Of a stretch of 64,000 bases of DNA, positions 1 through 9,471 are shown piece by piece. The stretch covers positions 124,001 through 188,000 of the forward strand of contig NC_063276.1 of assembly GCF_910591885.1 (NCBI RefSeq), written 5' to 3'. The number at the start of each line of letters is the position of its first letter. Within the stretch, counting starts at the first letter, position 1. This stretch comes from Bombus terrestris (lineage: Eukaryota > Arthropoda > Insecta > Hymenoptera > Apidae). The position numbers and the translations under genes are program-made. Under the pieces are notes generated by a model that saw nothing but the letters and a program-made list of their open reading frames with translations, was not told where the DNA came from and made no database searches.

Positions 1-92
1 TCGTAATAAAGTTCTGTATTTTAGCAGTCATGGTAACGTTAACGCTGACAAAGGAATATGTCTTATAGCAGTATTTTCAGTAATAAACGTAG

Positions 93-120
93 TAATAAGG
101 GGCGCATTAATAAGGGGCGC
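93..120 (+). repeat. Direct repeat TAATAAGGGGCGC x2
   Basis: A 13-bp string at 93-105 and again at 108-120, 15 bp apart. Present at the same place in all five large-unit copies. Meaning unknown. Confidence 0.85.
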
Positions 121-178
121 TGAAAAAGAAACAAAGCAGTAGCCAGAAGGGCTACTAAAATTCAATCGTCTTCCACTC

Positions 179-186
179 TATATAAA
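179..186 (+). promoter_or_regulatory. TATA-like box TATATAAA (weak candidate)
   Basis: TATATAAA in a GC-containing context (CACTC before, CCCGATC after) near the start of each unit; copies near 11561, 22157, 35289 and 54641. In an AT-rich unit such a string is expected often by chance. I list it only because it lies upstream of the stem-loop cluster. No initiator is evident. Confidence 0.15.
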
Positions 187-226
187 CCCGATCAACACGT
201 CGAGAGTGGAACTGAATATTATTGTT

Positions 227-934
227 TCGCAACGCTAATTTACTACTAATATTTATGAAGCAGAAAATTCTCAAAATCAAACGCGACGAGTGCTTCGTTA
301 TATCTGCAATATCAATTAATCTACTATTAAAAAGAAAAAGAAAGAAAAATCTGAAAATTCCCGATATCTGATACGCAACGCTAATAAGTATAAATCTACG
401 CACTCGTATTTAAGCAATACGCAACACTAATAGCGAGAGATCGCAGTGCAACCATTTAGGAGGTTGCGGATGAACGATCACACTTGTACAGCTCTTTAGG
501 CTGTACATGTGATCCAGGAGCAGTGTCCGACAAATGCAGTCGGAGGGTTTGGGCAGTTTGTGAACGCAACTCTACTTAACAAAACGCGAGCATTCATTAT
601 CGCAACGCTAATAGGAAAAATAAGTAGAACTCGCGATGGAACAATGTCGCAACGCTAATTCTTAAAGTGAATTTAATGAAAATTACTATTTACTATTTGA
701 AAAAGCTACTTTAAATATCCTAGTATTGCAACTTAAACAGAAAAACAGAAAAAATTCTAAAAATTGCAAAAGACAATCGCGATATCGTAATTCGCAACTC
801 TAAAACAAACGCGATTATCATTTTATCGCAACTCTAATTCAAACCGTAATCATTCTCTCGCCACACTAATGAAAAATAGCAATATTATTTCGTAACTCTA
901 ATACAACCCGTAATTAACTTGTCGAAACACTAAT
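227..934 (+). repeat. Clustered degenerate motif TCGCAACRCTAAT (11 copies)
   Basis: Copies start at about 227, 373, 419, 564, 600, 647, 792, 826, 858, 890 and 922. The last five are 34, 32, 32 and 32 bp apart, so the right part is a decayed ~32-bp tandem repeat. Intervals of 145-146 bp occur three times (227-373, 419-564, 647-792). The commonest forms are TCGCAACGCTAAT and TCGCAACTCTAAT. Related ACTCTAAT strings recur near 3990 and 4090. Nothing is shown about binding; a remnant minisatellite is the simplest reading. Confidence 0.7.
433..544 (+). other. Cluster of four consecutive small stem-loops
   Basis: In order: GCGA/TCGC (433-444, GAGA loop); GCAACC/GGTTGC (448-467, 8-nt loop); GATCACA plus TGTACAGC with their complements (476-514, 15 bp with a 2-nt bulge and 7-nt loop); TCCGAC/GTCGGA (526-544, 7-nt loop). 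This is dense structure for otherwise AT-rich DNA and could be a structured RNA or a protein-binding region. It is identical in all five copies, so there is no covariation test within the window. It does not match a tRNA cloverleaf. Confidence 0.55.
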
Positions 935-999
935 AAGAAAAATCGCGATTTGCCCAATGGGACGATGGACCGATATATACATCGGCCAAAAAAACAAAG

Positions 1000-1000
<1 letters not shown>

Positions 1001-1036
<36 letters not shown>
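1001..1036 (+). repeat. (CTA)12 microsatellite
   Basis: Twelve CTA repeats here and in unit 4 (36111-36146); thirteen in units 2, 3 and 5 (12383-12421, 22979-23017, 55463-55501). It produces poly-Ser and poly-Val frames on the minus strand and poly-Thr on the plus strand, none convincing as protein. Confidence 0.95.
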
Positions 1037-1074
1037 ATACTAAAATCGAGCATAGTGACAAAGTAGTAACAATA

Positions 1075-1167
1075 ATGACTTCCCATGCTCTGGATGACCC
1101 AGAGGATGGGGAGCCATTAGTAGTTGCCCTCTTGAGTGGCAGTTTGCCGGGCCTCTTCAGCATATAG
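1075..1167 (+). CDS. Possible 30-aa small ORF (MTSHALDDPEDG...)
   Basis: ATG at 1075, TAG at 1165-1167. The peptide is acidic then hydrophobic (LDDPEDGEPLVVALLSG), with a less AT-biased composition than its surroundings. The same frame stays open upstream to 937 through the CTA tract (as poly-Thr) but has no ATG there. I recognise no family. It recurs unchanged in every large unit, but so does the non-coding DNA around it, so conservation says nothing. Most likely fortuitous, or a remnant of an older gene. Confidence 0.15.
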   Translation: MTSHALDDPEDGEPLVVALLSGSLPGLFSI

Positions 1168-1180
1168 CCTCTTCTTTCTT

Positions 1181-1760
1181 CGGGCGCAATGCCCGCTGAA
1201 ACTTAAATCTAAGCTCGAGACTTCTAAATCGCAAACAAAAAAAAAAAACTTATAAAATAAAAATATAAACCGCGGAAGCTGATGGAAGTGCATATGGACT
1301 GACCAACGATCACAACAGTGATCGTTGCTCACTCGCATGTGCGTGCTCGAGCAATAAACGTTCGTTTCGAGACCATTCGCGACCGCGACCGCGAAATTCG
1401 AAAAATCGAAAGGCAAAACCAGAGACGAGTGCATGCTCTACTCGTGCCAGTTTCACCGTCGATTTTTCAAATTAGATTGCCAGAAACAGGTTGGTCACAC
1501 GAAAACGAGCCTACCCGACTAGAGACTGTGCCAACCTGCCCGGCCCTACCTACTTATAATTAACAGACATACCAGAAAGTATACTACCTATCCTACCTAA
1601 CGCTATATTTAAAAAATGGCAAAACATGCACACCAACACACTCACTCCACGGTTCTCACACATACCACCCGGGCGCAAAGGTCCTACACTAGAGAGGACG
1701 TCCCGGGACGCCTCCGACACCCGAGCTTAATACAACATTCACACTCTAAGGTACGTACCT
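1181..1760 (+). other. GC-richer segment dense in palindromes
   Basis: Contains CGGGC/GCCCG (1181-1195); a perfect 10-bp inverted repeat CAACGATCAC/GTGATCGTTG with 4-nt loop (1304-1327); GTCCT/AGGAC (1681-1699) directly followed by the palindrome GTCCCGGGAC (1700-1709); and the palindrome GGTACGTACC (1750-1759). The last overlaps AAGGTACGT, a good match to a 5' splice-site consensus at 1747-1755. A charged frame (RDRDREIRKIERQNQRR) is open from 1303 to 1563 but has no ATG. This segment is the best place for a promoter or first exon of a unit transcript, but that is conjecture. Confidence 0.4.
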
Positions 1761-2054
1761 TTTTCCTGAAATCGACTGACGAAGGCTAGTGACCATTGCG
1801 TAATACGTGATAAAACACGTTTGAGAAAATTATATTTTTAAAATAGATATAAGTAAACTTGGAATTATAATTGCGATTGATAGCGATATTAAGAGTATGA
1901 GTACACTTAGTCGCGTGGATGATATTATCAGAAATTCTAATTGTATCGAGACGTAAATTGAATCGATATATGTCTCGACATTTTTAATATTTCAAGTTTT
2001 AAGGAATGAGAAAAAGCGACGCAATTCCACGACCTAACAACACACACACACATA

Positions 2055-2243
2055 ATGTGGAAAATACGTCGTGCACGATACACTAACGCATGGTCAGTCG
2101 CTGAGAAATTATTACATTACTTAATTCTAGGTCATCGTGCCCAATGTCTTTCTCCCATTCAAGTAGCACCTGGGCACGTGAATGAGATCCTGACAATGGG
2201 CACGGAAAGGGTTAAACCTGAAAATCCTGATCTAAAAAGATGA
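2055..2243 (+). CDS. Possible 62-aa small ORF (MWKIRRARYTNAW...)
   Basis: ATG at 2055 just after a short CA run; stop TGA at 2241-2243. The peptide is basic at the N terminus (MWKIRRARYTNAW), with a central stretch LLHYLILGHRAQCLSP and a charged C terminus ending VKPENPDLKR. It has no signal peptide, no convincing membrane segment and no motif I recognise. Copies are at 13440, 24036, 37165 and 56520 with the same translation. As the flanking DNA is equally conserved, this is not evidence of coding. It is the most protein-like ATG-initiated short frame in the unit. Confidence 0.2.
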   Translation: MWKIRRARYTNAWSVAEKLLHYLILGHRAQCLSPIQVAPGHVNEILTMGTERVKPENPDLKR

Positions 2244-2922
2244 TTAGTTTGTGTAATTTTTATTTAACGGACTAACGTTCTTTGAGTTTATATTTTACTA
2301 CTTTGCATCTGATTAAATTTACTTTATTAATTTAATAGTAACTAAGTAACTCTACTTTATTAATTTAATAAATTAGAACAAAATTTTAATATTTCGAAAA
2401 AAGTAGCGTTAGTAGAAAAAGACTGAGACTCATGCAAATAGAATTATTGACTCTAAATATATTACTAAGAAATAAATAATCTCAGGCGATCTCTTTATCA
2501 AAGCATATACTCGAAAGTGCAGAAGCAGTGTTCAAAATTATTGCTTTGATTAAAAAATCTGCCTGTCGCGAAGTGTCTTCTTGCACGTAAAATTTTGCAC
2601 ATTTTTGTACGGAAAAAAAGGAATTTTGACTCATATTTTAAATTCTAACCGAAATGAAATAAACGATCGTGACTTAATATTGTCACGATTAATTCATTAC
2701 TTAAGATCAAGTATATGTATGTCATACAGGTATATTCGTGTAGATATTTGCCATTTGCAAATATTCATACAAAATATTAACATGCACATTTATAAATAAC
2801 ACGAATATATTCTCGAGTGTATATGTTTAACCTAATTATTAAAAAACTAATTATTATAATCGCGATGTGCGAGAAGACCTATCCTAAACTAATAAATTTC
2901 AAAAAATGAGTGTTACTACTCA
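2244..2922 (+). other. AT-rich stretch, nothing recognised
   Basis: Single-copy-within-unit AT-rich DNA. Units differ in an A-run near 2620 (AAAAAAAGGAATT in units 1 and 2; a T in place of the first G, with varying A number, in units 3-5). No ATG-initiated frame of note and no repeat. Confidence 0.7.
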
Positions 2923-2941
2923 CGGGTATAAGAAATACCCG
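2923..2941 (+). other. Small hairpin CGGGTAT/ATACCCG
   Basis: A 7-bp stem with a 5-nt loop. In units 1-4 the next pair outward is A-C mismatched. In unit 5 (near 57404) a substitution makes it A-T, extending the stem to CACGGGTAT/ATACCCGTG. Confidence 0.6.
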
Positions 2942-3048
2942 CGGTCACTATGCTCGCAAAAAAATTCTACGTAATACAACCGATCACCCGTGCCGATTCG
3001 GACCTTTCATCCTACGACATGATTGAGTGACCGGAGGAACAGAAATGC

Positions 3049-3195
3049 ATGCGACTCACCGTTCGAAGCGGAGAAACAAAGGACGTATCGTGGATGCTGC
3101 GCCACCCCAGCGAATATCATCAGGAACTGTGTAGGGTCCAGTGGTGGAAATGGAGATTGCGAAAAATCTGTTACAGAACAAAACACGATGAGTGA
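3049..3195 (+). CDS. Possible 48-aa small ORF (MRLTVRSGETKDVSW...)
   Basis: ATG at 3049, TGA at 3193-3195. The frame is open back to 3031. The peptide is Trp- and Arg-rich in its second half (CRVQWWKWRLRKICYRTKHDE region) and lies in a locally GC-richer island (about 2985-3190) inside AT-rich DNA, with a coding-like look. An overlapping ATG at 3045 opens a competing 29-aa frame. Copies start at 14434, 25031, 38159 and 57515. It matches no family that I recognise; it could be a relic of a transposon or host gene captured by the satellite. Confidence 0.2.
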   Translation: MRLTVRSGETKDVSWMLRHPSEYHQELCRVQWWKWRLRKICYRTKHDE

Positions 3196-3235
3196 TTGCT
3201 GATTATTTAAAAAGTTGGAGATAATGAAAAATGAA

Positions 3236-3995
3236 AGTTTATTAACTTTAGTAACTTTGGTAATAATAAAGATTGAAATTCTAATAAACTTTGATAAGTG
3301 TAAAAACTGAAACTCTAATATGAAAGTTTAAAATCTAAAAATTAAGAATCTAAAGATTTCTGAAATATGTTAGTCATTTGTTACATAATTCGGTATTAAG
3401 ATTTTAATAATTATTTTATTTTAATGAAAGAATAACCTGAGAAAATGCTAATCTCCTAAATTTTCAATCAAATTGTATTTCTTAATTGATAGTGATCAAA
3501 GAAAAATATACAGAATATACATAATTGAAGTACAATGTGTAAAGATAATTACATTTTTGGCTTTTTAGCCACTGTTAAAACATTCCCAAAGAAGACGAAG
3601 GAGTTGAAGCAGTGATATATCTATAACAAAACATAAGATATCATTAATATCGTTAATATATAATAACAAACTTGAAACTTTAGCAATAATAAAGACTAAA
3701 CTCTAATAAATATGTAAATTGGAAATCTAATATAAAAATTTGAGAACAAATATTCAGTGATTTTTTATGAGTATCAGACAGTTTTATTGTACTTTAATGT
3801 TAAGACTTTAAGACTTTATTTCAATTAAAAAGGACATTTACAGCTTTCTAAATCATCGATCATTTTTATTTTGTAATTAACGACATTTCAAACAAAATAT
3901 ACTAAATAGAACAAATTGAAATACAATATATAAAACTACTTACATTCTTGAGTTCCAGGAGAGGCTTTATCCTCTTGAGGGAGGCACTGACTCTA
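3236..3995 (+). repeat. Two degenerate ~430-bp tandem repeats
   Basis: About 3236-3575 and 3664-3995 align: both start with AACTTTAGYAA and an AATAATAAAGA stretch, continue with a CTCTAATA string, pass an ATATACWRAATA stretch, then read TTACATT followed by a short hairpin (TGGCT/AGCCA at about 3558; AGAGG/CCTCT at about 3963) and CACTG. They are strongly diverged, so this duplication is much older than the unit amplification. Confidence 0.6.
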
Positions 3996-4277
3996 ATACC
4001 GAAAACGAATATTCGAAACAATAAATATAAAAAAAAAAAAAAATAAAAGACTACGTTACCACGACCGCTTAAATTATGATCGACGAACAAGGACTCTAAT
4101 ATCGCGTACAAATTTAATTGATAAAATTTTATTACTTTCGCGTGTGATTATTTGATCGAATTTAATCAAAAATATCGTGATTTTAAAAAATTGAAAAGAA
4201 ACTATTGCGTAGCAAACACTGACTCTACAACCGCATTGCGCGCGGTCACAAATATTTCCTGAAAATAAAGCAGTTTA

Positions 4278-4302
4278 GGGGCAGAGTGGGGTGGGGGGGT
4301 GG
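4278..4302 (+). other. G-rich tract, possible G-quadruplex
   Basis: G-runs of 4, 4, 7 and 2 separated by CAGAGT, T and T. Three or more adjacent G-tracts can be drawn, so a quadruplex is possible on the plus strand. Copies at about 15663, 39389 and 58744 are the same; the unit 3 copy (about 26260-26281) is rearranged to GGGCCGGAGGT plus a run of eight G. Confidence 0.5.
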
Positions 4303-4873
4303 AAAAGAAGCGAAACGTTGTTTCGATAATTTTCTCCTTTTTCCTATTGAACGTTTATTTAGAAAATACTGCTATTTCTTTACACTTAAAAATTATTATT
4401 AAGAAATTGGAACAAGTATGAAACTATAAGTTGAAAATTGTGAGATATTTCTCGATAGCGAACAAATGCTTACGAATACCGTGAATGCAATGCAATCGTT
4501 TTCAAGAATTATACTGTTCGCAATTAGAATATATACTGCGAATTTTCGTTATTGGAATACGAAATATACATTGCACTAATACACTATAGTCGCGTGTTAT
4601 AAATATTGGAAAATATTTGCAAGAATTCAAAAGTTCACCACTAAATATGTTTAAAGAATACTTGTTTCGAGGTATTTGAATCTAACTGTTACTATGTTGC
4701 AAGTTTATGACGTTAACTGTAGCAAATTCACGTAATACAACAAAAAAAAATTGAATTCTATAAGTGAATTATTGAGATATAACTCAATTTGAAACAATAA
4801 AATAACTTATTAAAAATTCGTTTGAAATAAGAGAATGATCTCATATATCGGAAATAGAACAATAATTTATTTA
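4303..4873 (+). other. AT-rich stretch, nothing recognised
   Basis: No gene or stem-loop of note. It contains position 4699, where homology to the 2-kb short units begins (GCAAGTTTATGACG). It is also where unit 3 shows its divergent patch. Confidence 0.7.
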
Positions 4874-5267
4874 ACCGAACCTATTGACACTGCATACACA
4901 ATTTCGTGTTCTGAAAAAGGGGCATTTGAGTCATTGTTCTAAACTGTATCACATTCTATTTTCGCGGCTCAAAACTTTTGAATATATCGAAAAATTATAA
5001 ACCCTAACAGGACCGCAATAATTTTCTCTTAAAAATGGGAAACTAAGAAGAAGCCCGAACAAACAGATAATGAAAGAAAAATCGCGGCGCGAATTCGTTC
5101 GTTCGCGATCTTTCCAAAGAATCAATGGACTTACGCAACGAACTCCCGTGCACAAAATAACCACAAGATTCAATGCAAAAAAAGAATCGATTTTTATACT
5201 AGATTCCAAGTCAGATAAGTACCATTATACAGAATGGGCTCAGAATGGATTTGAGAGACAAGACATA
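4874..5267 (+). other. Pre-array leader, shared by all six arrays
   Basis: This ~400 bp segment sits directly before every decamer array, including the two short ones (59340-59733 and 61427-61820), and a decayed copy lies after each large array (10405-10575 in unit 1). It is therefore the only non-repeat segment always linked to the decamers. It contains TTGACACTGCATACACAATT, a GAATATATCGAAAAATTATA stretch, and ends GAGAGACAAGACATATCC at the first decamer. It could be a promoter or 5' part of an array transcript; no defined core promoter is visible. Confidence 0.6.
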
Positions 5268-6329
5268 TCCCACGTTGTCCCACGTTGTCCCACGTTGTCC
5301 CGCGTTGTCCCACGGTGTCCCACGGTGTCCCACGGTGTCCCACGGTGTCCCACGGTGTCTCACGGTGTCCCACGGTGTCCCACGTTGTCCCACGTTGTCC
5401 AACGGTGTCCCACGGTGTCCCACGGTGTCCAACGGTGTCCCACGTTGTCCCACGTTGTCCCGCGTTGTCCCACGTTGTCCCACGGTGTTCCACGGTGTCC
5501 CACGGTGTCCCGCGGTGTCCCACGATGTCCCACGATGTCCAACGGTGTCCCACGATGTCCCACGATGTCCCACGGTGTCCCACGGTGTCCCACGGTGCAG
5601 TCCAGTGTAGATTATCCAAAATTCTTTTCGCATTTTTTGGTGATCTACACTGGACCAACGGTGTCCCACGGTGTCCCACGGTGTCCCACGGTGTCCCACG
5701 GTGTCCCACGGTGTCCCACGGTGTCCCACGATGTCCAACCGTGTCCCACGGTGTCCCACTGTGCAGTCCAGTGTAGATTATCCAAAATTCTTTTCGCGTT
5801 TTTTGGTGATCTACACTGGACCAACGGTGTCCCACGGTGTCCCACGATGTCCCACGGTATCCCACGGTGTCCCACGATGTCCCACGGTGTCCCACGTTGT
5901 CCCACGGTGTCCCACGGTGCAGTCCAGTGTAGATTATCCAAAATTCTTTTCGCGTTTTTTGGTGATCTACACTGGACCAACGGTGTCCCACGGTGTCCCA
6001 CGATGTCCCACGGTGTAGTCCAGTGTAGAATATCCAAAATTCTTTTCGCGTTTTTGGAAATCTACACTGGACCAACGGTGTCCCACGGTGTCCCACGGTG
6101 TCCCACGGTGTCCCACGGTGTCCCACGATGTCCAACGGTGTCCCACGGTGCAGTCCAGTGTAGATTATCCAAAATTCTTTTCGCGTTTTTTGGTGATCTA
6201 CACTGGAACAACGGTGTCCCACGGTGTCCCACGGTGTCCCACGGTGTCCCACGGTGTCCCACGGTGTCCCACGGTGTCCCACGATGTCCAACGGTGTCCC
6301 ACGGCGTCCCACGGTGCAGTCCAGTGTAG
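5070..6329 (+). CDS. Leader frame running into array 1 (419 codons), doubtful
   Basis: ATG at 5070 with A at -3. About 68 leader residues (MKEKSRREFVRSRSFQRING...FERQDISH) are followed by decapeptides of the type CPTVSHGVPR and the hairpin translated as VQSSVDYPKFF or similar. The ATG and frame are kept before every array: 16455 (238 codons), 27050 (210), 40181 (410), 59536 (191) and 61623 (131). The repeat part is open only because the decamer is stop-free in every frame. Leader substitutions among copies are few and mixed (for example F to L, K to E, and silent CGA/CGC). There is no signal peptide and no known domain. A repetitive Cys-rich protein is conceivable but unsupported. Confidence 0.15.
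   Translation: MKEKSRREFVRSRSFQRINGLTQRTPVHKITTRFNAKKESIFILDSKSDKYHYTEWAQNGFERQDISHVVPRCPTLSRVVPRCPTVSHGVPRCPTVSHGVPRCPTLSHVVQRCPTVSHGVQRCPTLSHVVPRCPTLSHGVPRCPTVSRGVPRCPTMSNGVPRCPTMSHGVPRCPTVQSSVDYPKFFSHFLVIYTGPTVSHGVPRCPTVSHGVPRCPTVSHDVQPCPTVSHCAVQCRLSKILFAFFGDLHWTNGVPRCPTMSHGIPRCPTMSHGVPRCPTVSHGAVQCRLSKILFAFFGDLHWTNGVPRCPTMSHGVVQCRISKILFAFLEIYTGPTVSHGVPRCPTVSHGVPRCPTVSHGAVQCRLSKILFAFFGDLHWNNGVPRCPTVSHGVPRCPTVSHGVPRCPTVSHGVPRCSPV
5600..5655 (+). repeat. 56-nt internal hairpin (first of about 170)
   Basis: The outer stem GTCCAGTGTAGAT / ATCTACACTGGAC is 13 bp and perfect. Inside it come a T-G wobble, an A-T pair, a one-base bulge, then CCAAAA pairing with TTTTGG, leaving a U-rich loop that normally contains CGCG. 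The whole is 56 nt with roughly 20 paired positions, a pre-miRNA-like size and shape. It can fold on either strand because it is an inverted repeat. This first copy has CGCA in the loop where nearly all others have CGCG. Other copies in array 1 start for example at 8511, 8688, 9226 and 9678. No transcript evidence is available; the function is unknown. Confidence 0.93.
6018..6072 (+). repeat. 55-nt hairpin variant (GTAGAATATCC / GGAAATCTAC)
   Basis: A recurrent sub-type in which the left arm reads GTGTAGAATATCC and the right arm GGAAATCTACAC, one base shorter than the main type and preceded by GTA instead of GCA. The stem is still largely paired, with an A-A mismatch and a bulged A. Similar copies lie near 7121, 17411, 27671, 28303, 31281, 42571, 43123 and 47927. 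Two copies in array 4 (near 40780 and 40944) have this body with the main-type GCA prefix. Confidence 0.9.
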
Positions 6330-9300
6330 ATTATCCAAAATTCTTTTCGCGTTTTTTGGAGATCTACACTGGACCAACGGTGTCCCACGGTGTCCCGCGG
6401 TGTCCCACGGTGTCCCACGGTGTCCCACGGTGTCCAACGGTGTCCCACGATGTCCCACGGTGCAGTCCACTGTAGATTATCCAAAATTCTTTCCGCGTTT
6501 TTTGGTGATCTACACTGGACCAACGGTGTCTCACGGTGTCCCACGGTGTCCCACGGTGTCCCACGGTGCAGTCCAGTGTAGATTATCCAAAATTCTTTTC
6601 GCGTTTTTTGGTGATCTACACTGGACCAACGGTGTCCCACGGTGTCCCACGATGTCCCACGATGTCCAACGGTGTCCCACGATGTCCAACGGTGTCCCAC
6701 GATGTCGAACGGTGTCCCACGATGTCCCACGATGTCCCACGGTGTCCCACGGTGTCCCACGATGTCCCACGATGTCCAACGGTGTCTCACGATGTCCAAC
6801 GGTGTCCCACGATGTCCAACGGTGTCCCACGATGTCCAACGGTGTCCCACGGCGTCCCACGGTGCAGTCCAGTGTAGATTATCCAAAATTCTTTTCGCGT
6901 TTTTTGGAGATCTACACTGGACCAACGGTGTCCCACGGTGTCCCGCGGTGTCCCACGGTATCCCACGGTGTCCCACGATGTCCCACGGTGTCCCACGTTG
7001 TCCCACGGTGTCCCACGGTGCAGTCCAGTGTAGATTATCCAAAATTCTTTTCGCGTTTTTTGGTGATCTACACTGGACCAACGGTGTCCCACGGTGTCCC
7101 ACGATGTCCCACGGTGTAGTCCAGTGTAGAATATCCAAAATTCTTTTCGCGTTTTTGGAAATCTACACTGGACCAACGGTGTCCCACGGTGTCCCACGGT
7201 GTCCCACGATGTCCAACGGTGTCCCACGGTGCAGTCCAGTGTAGATTATCCAAAATTCTTTTCGCGTTTTTTGGTGATCTACACTGGACCAACGGTGTCC
7301 CACGGTGTCCCACGGTGTCCCACGGTGTCCCACGGTGTCCCACGGTGTCCCACGGTGTCCCACGGTGTCCCACGATGTCCAACGGTGTCCCACGGCGTCC
7401 CACGGTGCAGTCCAGTGTAGATTATCCAAAATTCTTTTCGCGTTTTTTGGAGATCTACACTGGACCAACGGTGTCCCACGGTGTCCCGCGGTGTCCCACG
7501 GTGTAACACGGTGTCCCACGGTGTCCAACGGTGTCCCACGATGTCCCACGGTGCAGTCCACTGTAGATTGTCCAAAATTCTTTCCGCGTTTTTTGGTGAT
7601 CTACACTGGACCAACGGTGTCTCACGGTGTCCCACGGTGTCCCACGGTGTCCCACGGTGCAGTCCAGTGTAGATTATCCAAAATTCTTTTCGCGTTTTTT
7701 GGTGATCTACACTGGACCAACGGTGTCCCACGGTGTCCCACGATGTCCCACGATGTCCAACGGTGTCCCACGATGTCCAACGGTGTCCCACGATGTCCAA
7801 CGGTGTCCCACGATGTCCCACGATGTCCCACGGTGTCCCACGGTGTCCCACGGTGCAGTCCAGTGTAGATTATCCAAAATTCTTTTCGCGTTTTTTGGTG
7901 ATCTACACTGGACCAACGGTGTCCCGCGGTGTGCCGCGGTGTCCCACGATGTCCAACGGTGTCCCACGGTGCAGTCCAGTGTAGATTATCCAAAATTCTT
8001 TTCGCGTTTTTTGGTGATCTACACTGGACCAACGGTGTCCCACGGTGTCCCACGATGTCCCACGATGTCCAACGGTGTCCCACGATGTCCAACGGTGTCC
8101 CACGGTGTCCCACGGTGCAGTCCAGTGTAGATTATCCAAAATTCTTTTCGCGTTTTTTGGTGATCTACACTGGACCAACGGTGTCCCACGGTGTCCCACG
8201 ATGTCCCACGATGTCCAACGGTGTCTCACGATGTCCAACGGTGTCCCACGGTGTCCAACGGTGTCCCACGATGTCCCACGATGTCCAACGGTGTCCCACG
8301 GTGTCCCACGGTGTCCCACGATGTCCCACGGTGTCCCACGATGTCCCACGGTGTCCCACGGTGTCCCACGGTGCAGTCCAGTGTAGATTATCCAAAATTC
8401 TTTTCGCGTTTTTTGGTGATCTACACTGGACCAACGGTGTCCCACGGTGTCCCACGGTGTCCCACGATGTCCCACGATGTCCCACGATGTCCCACGGTGT
8501 CCCACGGTGCAGTCCAGTGTAGATTATCCAAAATTCTTGTCGCGTTTTTTGGTGATCTACACTGGACCAATGGTGTCCCACGGTGTCCCACGATGTCCCA
8601 CGGTGTCCCACGGTGTCCCACGATGTCCCACGGTGTCCCACGATGTCCCACGGTGTTCCACGATGTCCAACGGTGTCCCACGGTGCAGTCCAGTGTAGAT
8701 TATCCAAAATTCTTTTCGCGTTTTTTGGTGATCTACACTGGACCAACGGTGTCCCACGGTGTCCCACGATGTCCCACGGTGTCCCACGGTGTCTCACGAT
8801 GTCCCACGGTGTCCCACGATGTCCCACGATGTCCCACGGTGTCCCACGGTGCAGTCCAGTGTAGATTATCCAAAATTCTTTTCGCGTTTTTTGGTGATCT
8901 ACACTGGACCAACGTTGTCCCGCGGTGTCCCGCGGTGTCTCACGATGTCCAACGGTGTCCCACGGTGTCCCACGATGTCCCACGGTGTCCCACGGTGTCC
9001 CACGGTGTCCCACGATGTCCCACGGTGTCCCACGATGTCCCACGGTGTCCCACGGTGTCCCACGGTGCAGTCCAGTGTAGATCATCCAAAATTCTTTTCG
9101 CGTTTTTTGGTGATCTACACTGGACCAACGGTGTCCCACGGTGTCCCACGATGTCCCACGGTGTCCCACGGTGTCCCACGGTGTCCCACGGTGTCCAACG
9201 GTGTCCCACGATGTCCCACGGTGCAGTCCAGTGTAGATTATCCAAAATTCTTTTCGCGTTTTTTGGTGATCTACACTGGACCAACTGTGTCCCACGGTGT

Positions 9301-9471
9301 CCCACGATGTCCCACGGTGTCCGACGGTGTCCCACGATGTCCAACGGTGTCCCACGGTGTCCCACGATGTCCCACGGTGTCCCACGGTGTCCCACGATGT
9401 CCCACGGTGTCCCACGGTGTCCCACGATGTCCCACGGTGTCCCACGGTGTCCCACGGTGTCCCACGGTGTA

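Noticed and set aside
155..403. Minus-strand frame with a phenylalanine-rich segment near the start of each unit
   Set aside because: It lacks an ATG start, is driven by A-rich plus-strand DNA, and overlaps the degenerate motif cluster.
898..1163. Minus-strand frames with poly-Ser and poly-Val
   Set aside because: Products of the CTA microsatellite read in different frames.
1318..1563. 81-codon frame with RDRDREIRKIERQ
   Set aside because: No ATG in frame (it would begin at GTG) and a stop just upstream at 1300-1302. Coding would need an unseen upstream exon.
1749..2000. An intron starting at AAG/GTACGT
   Set aside because: The donor match is good but part of a palindrome. No acceptor with a clear pyrimidine tract joins two coding frames, so I left it as a remark only.
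3902..4111. Minus-strand 69-codon frame with a run of phenylalanine and tyrosine
   Set aside because: The hydrophobic run comes from a poly-A tract on the plus strand, and the frame breaks in unit 4 by small indels.
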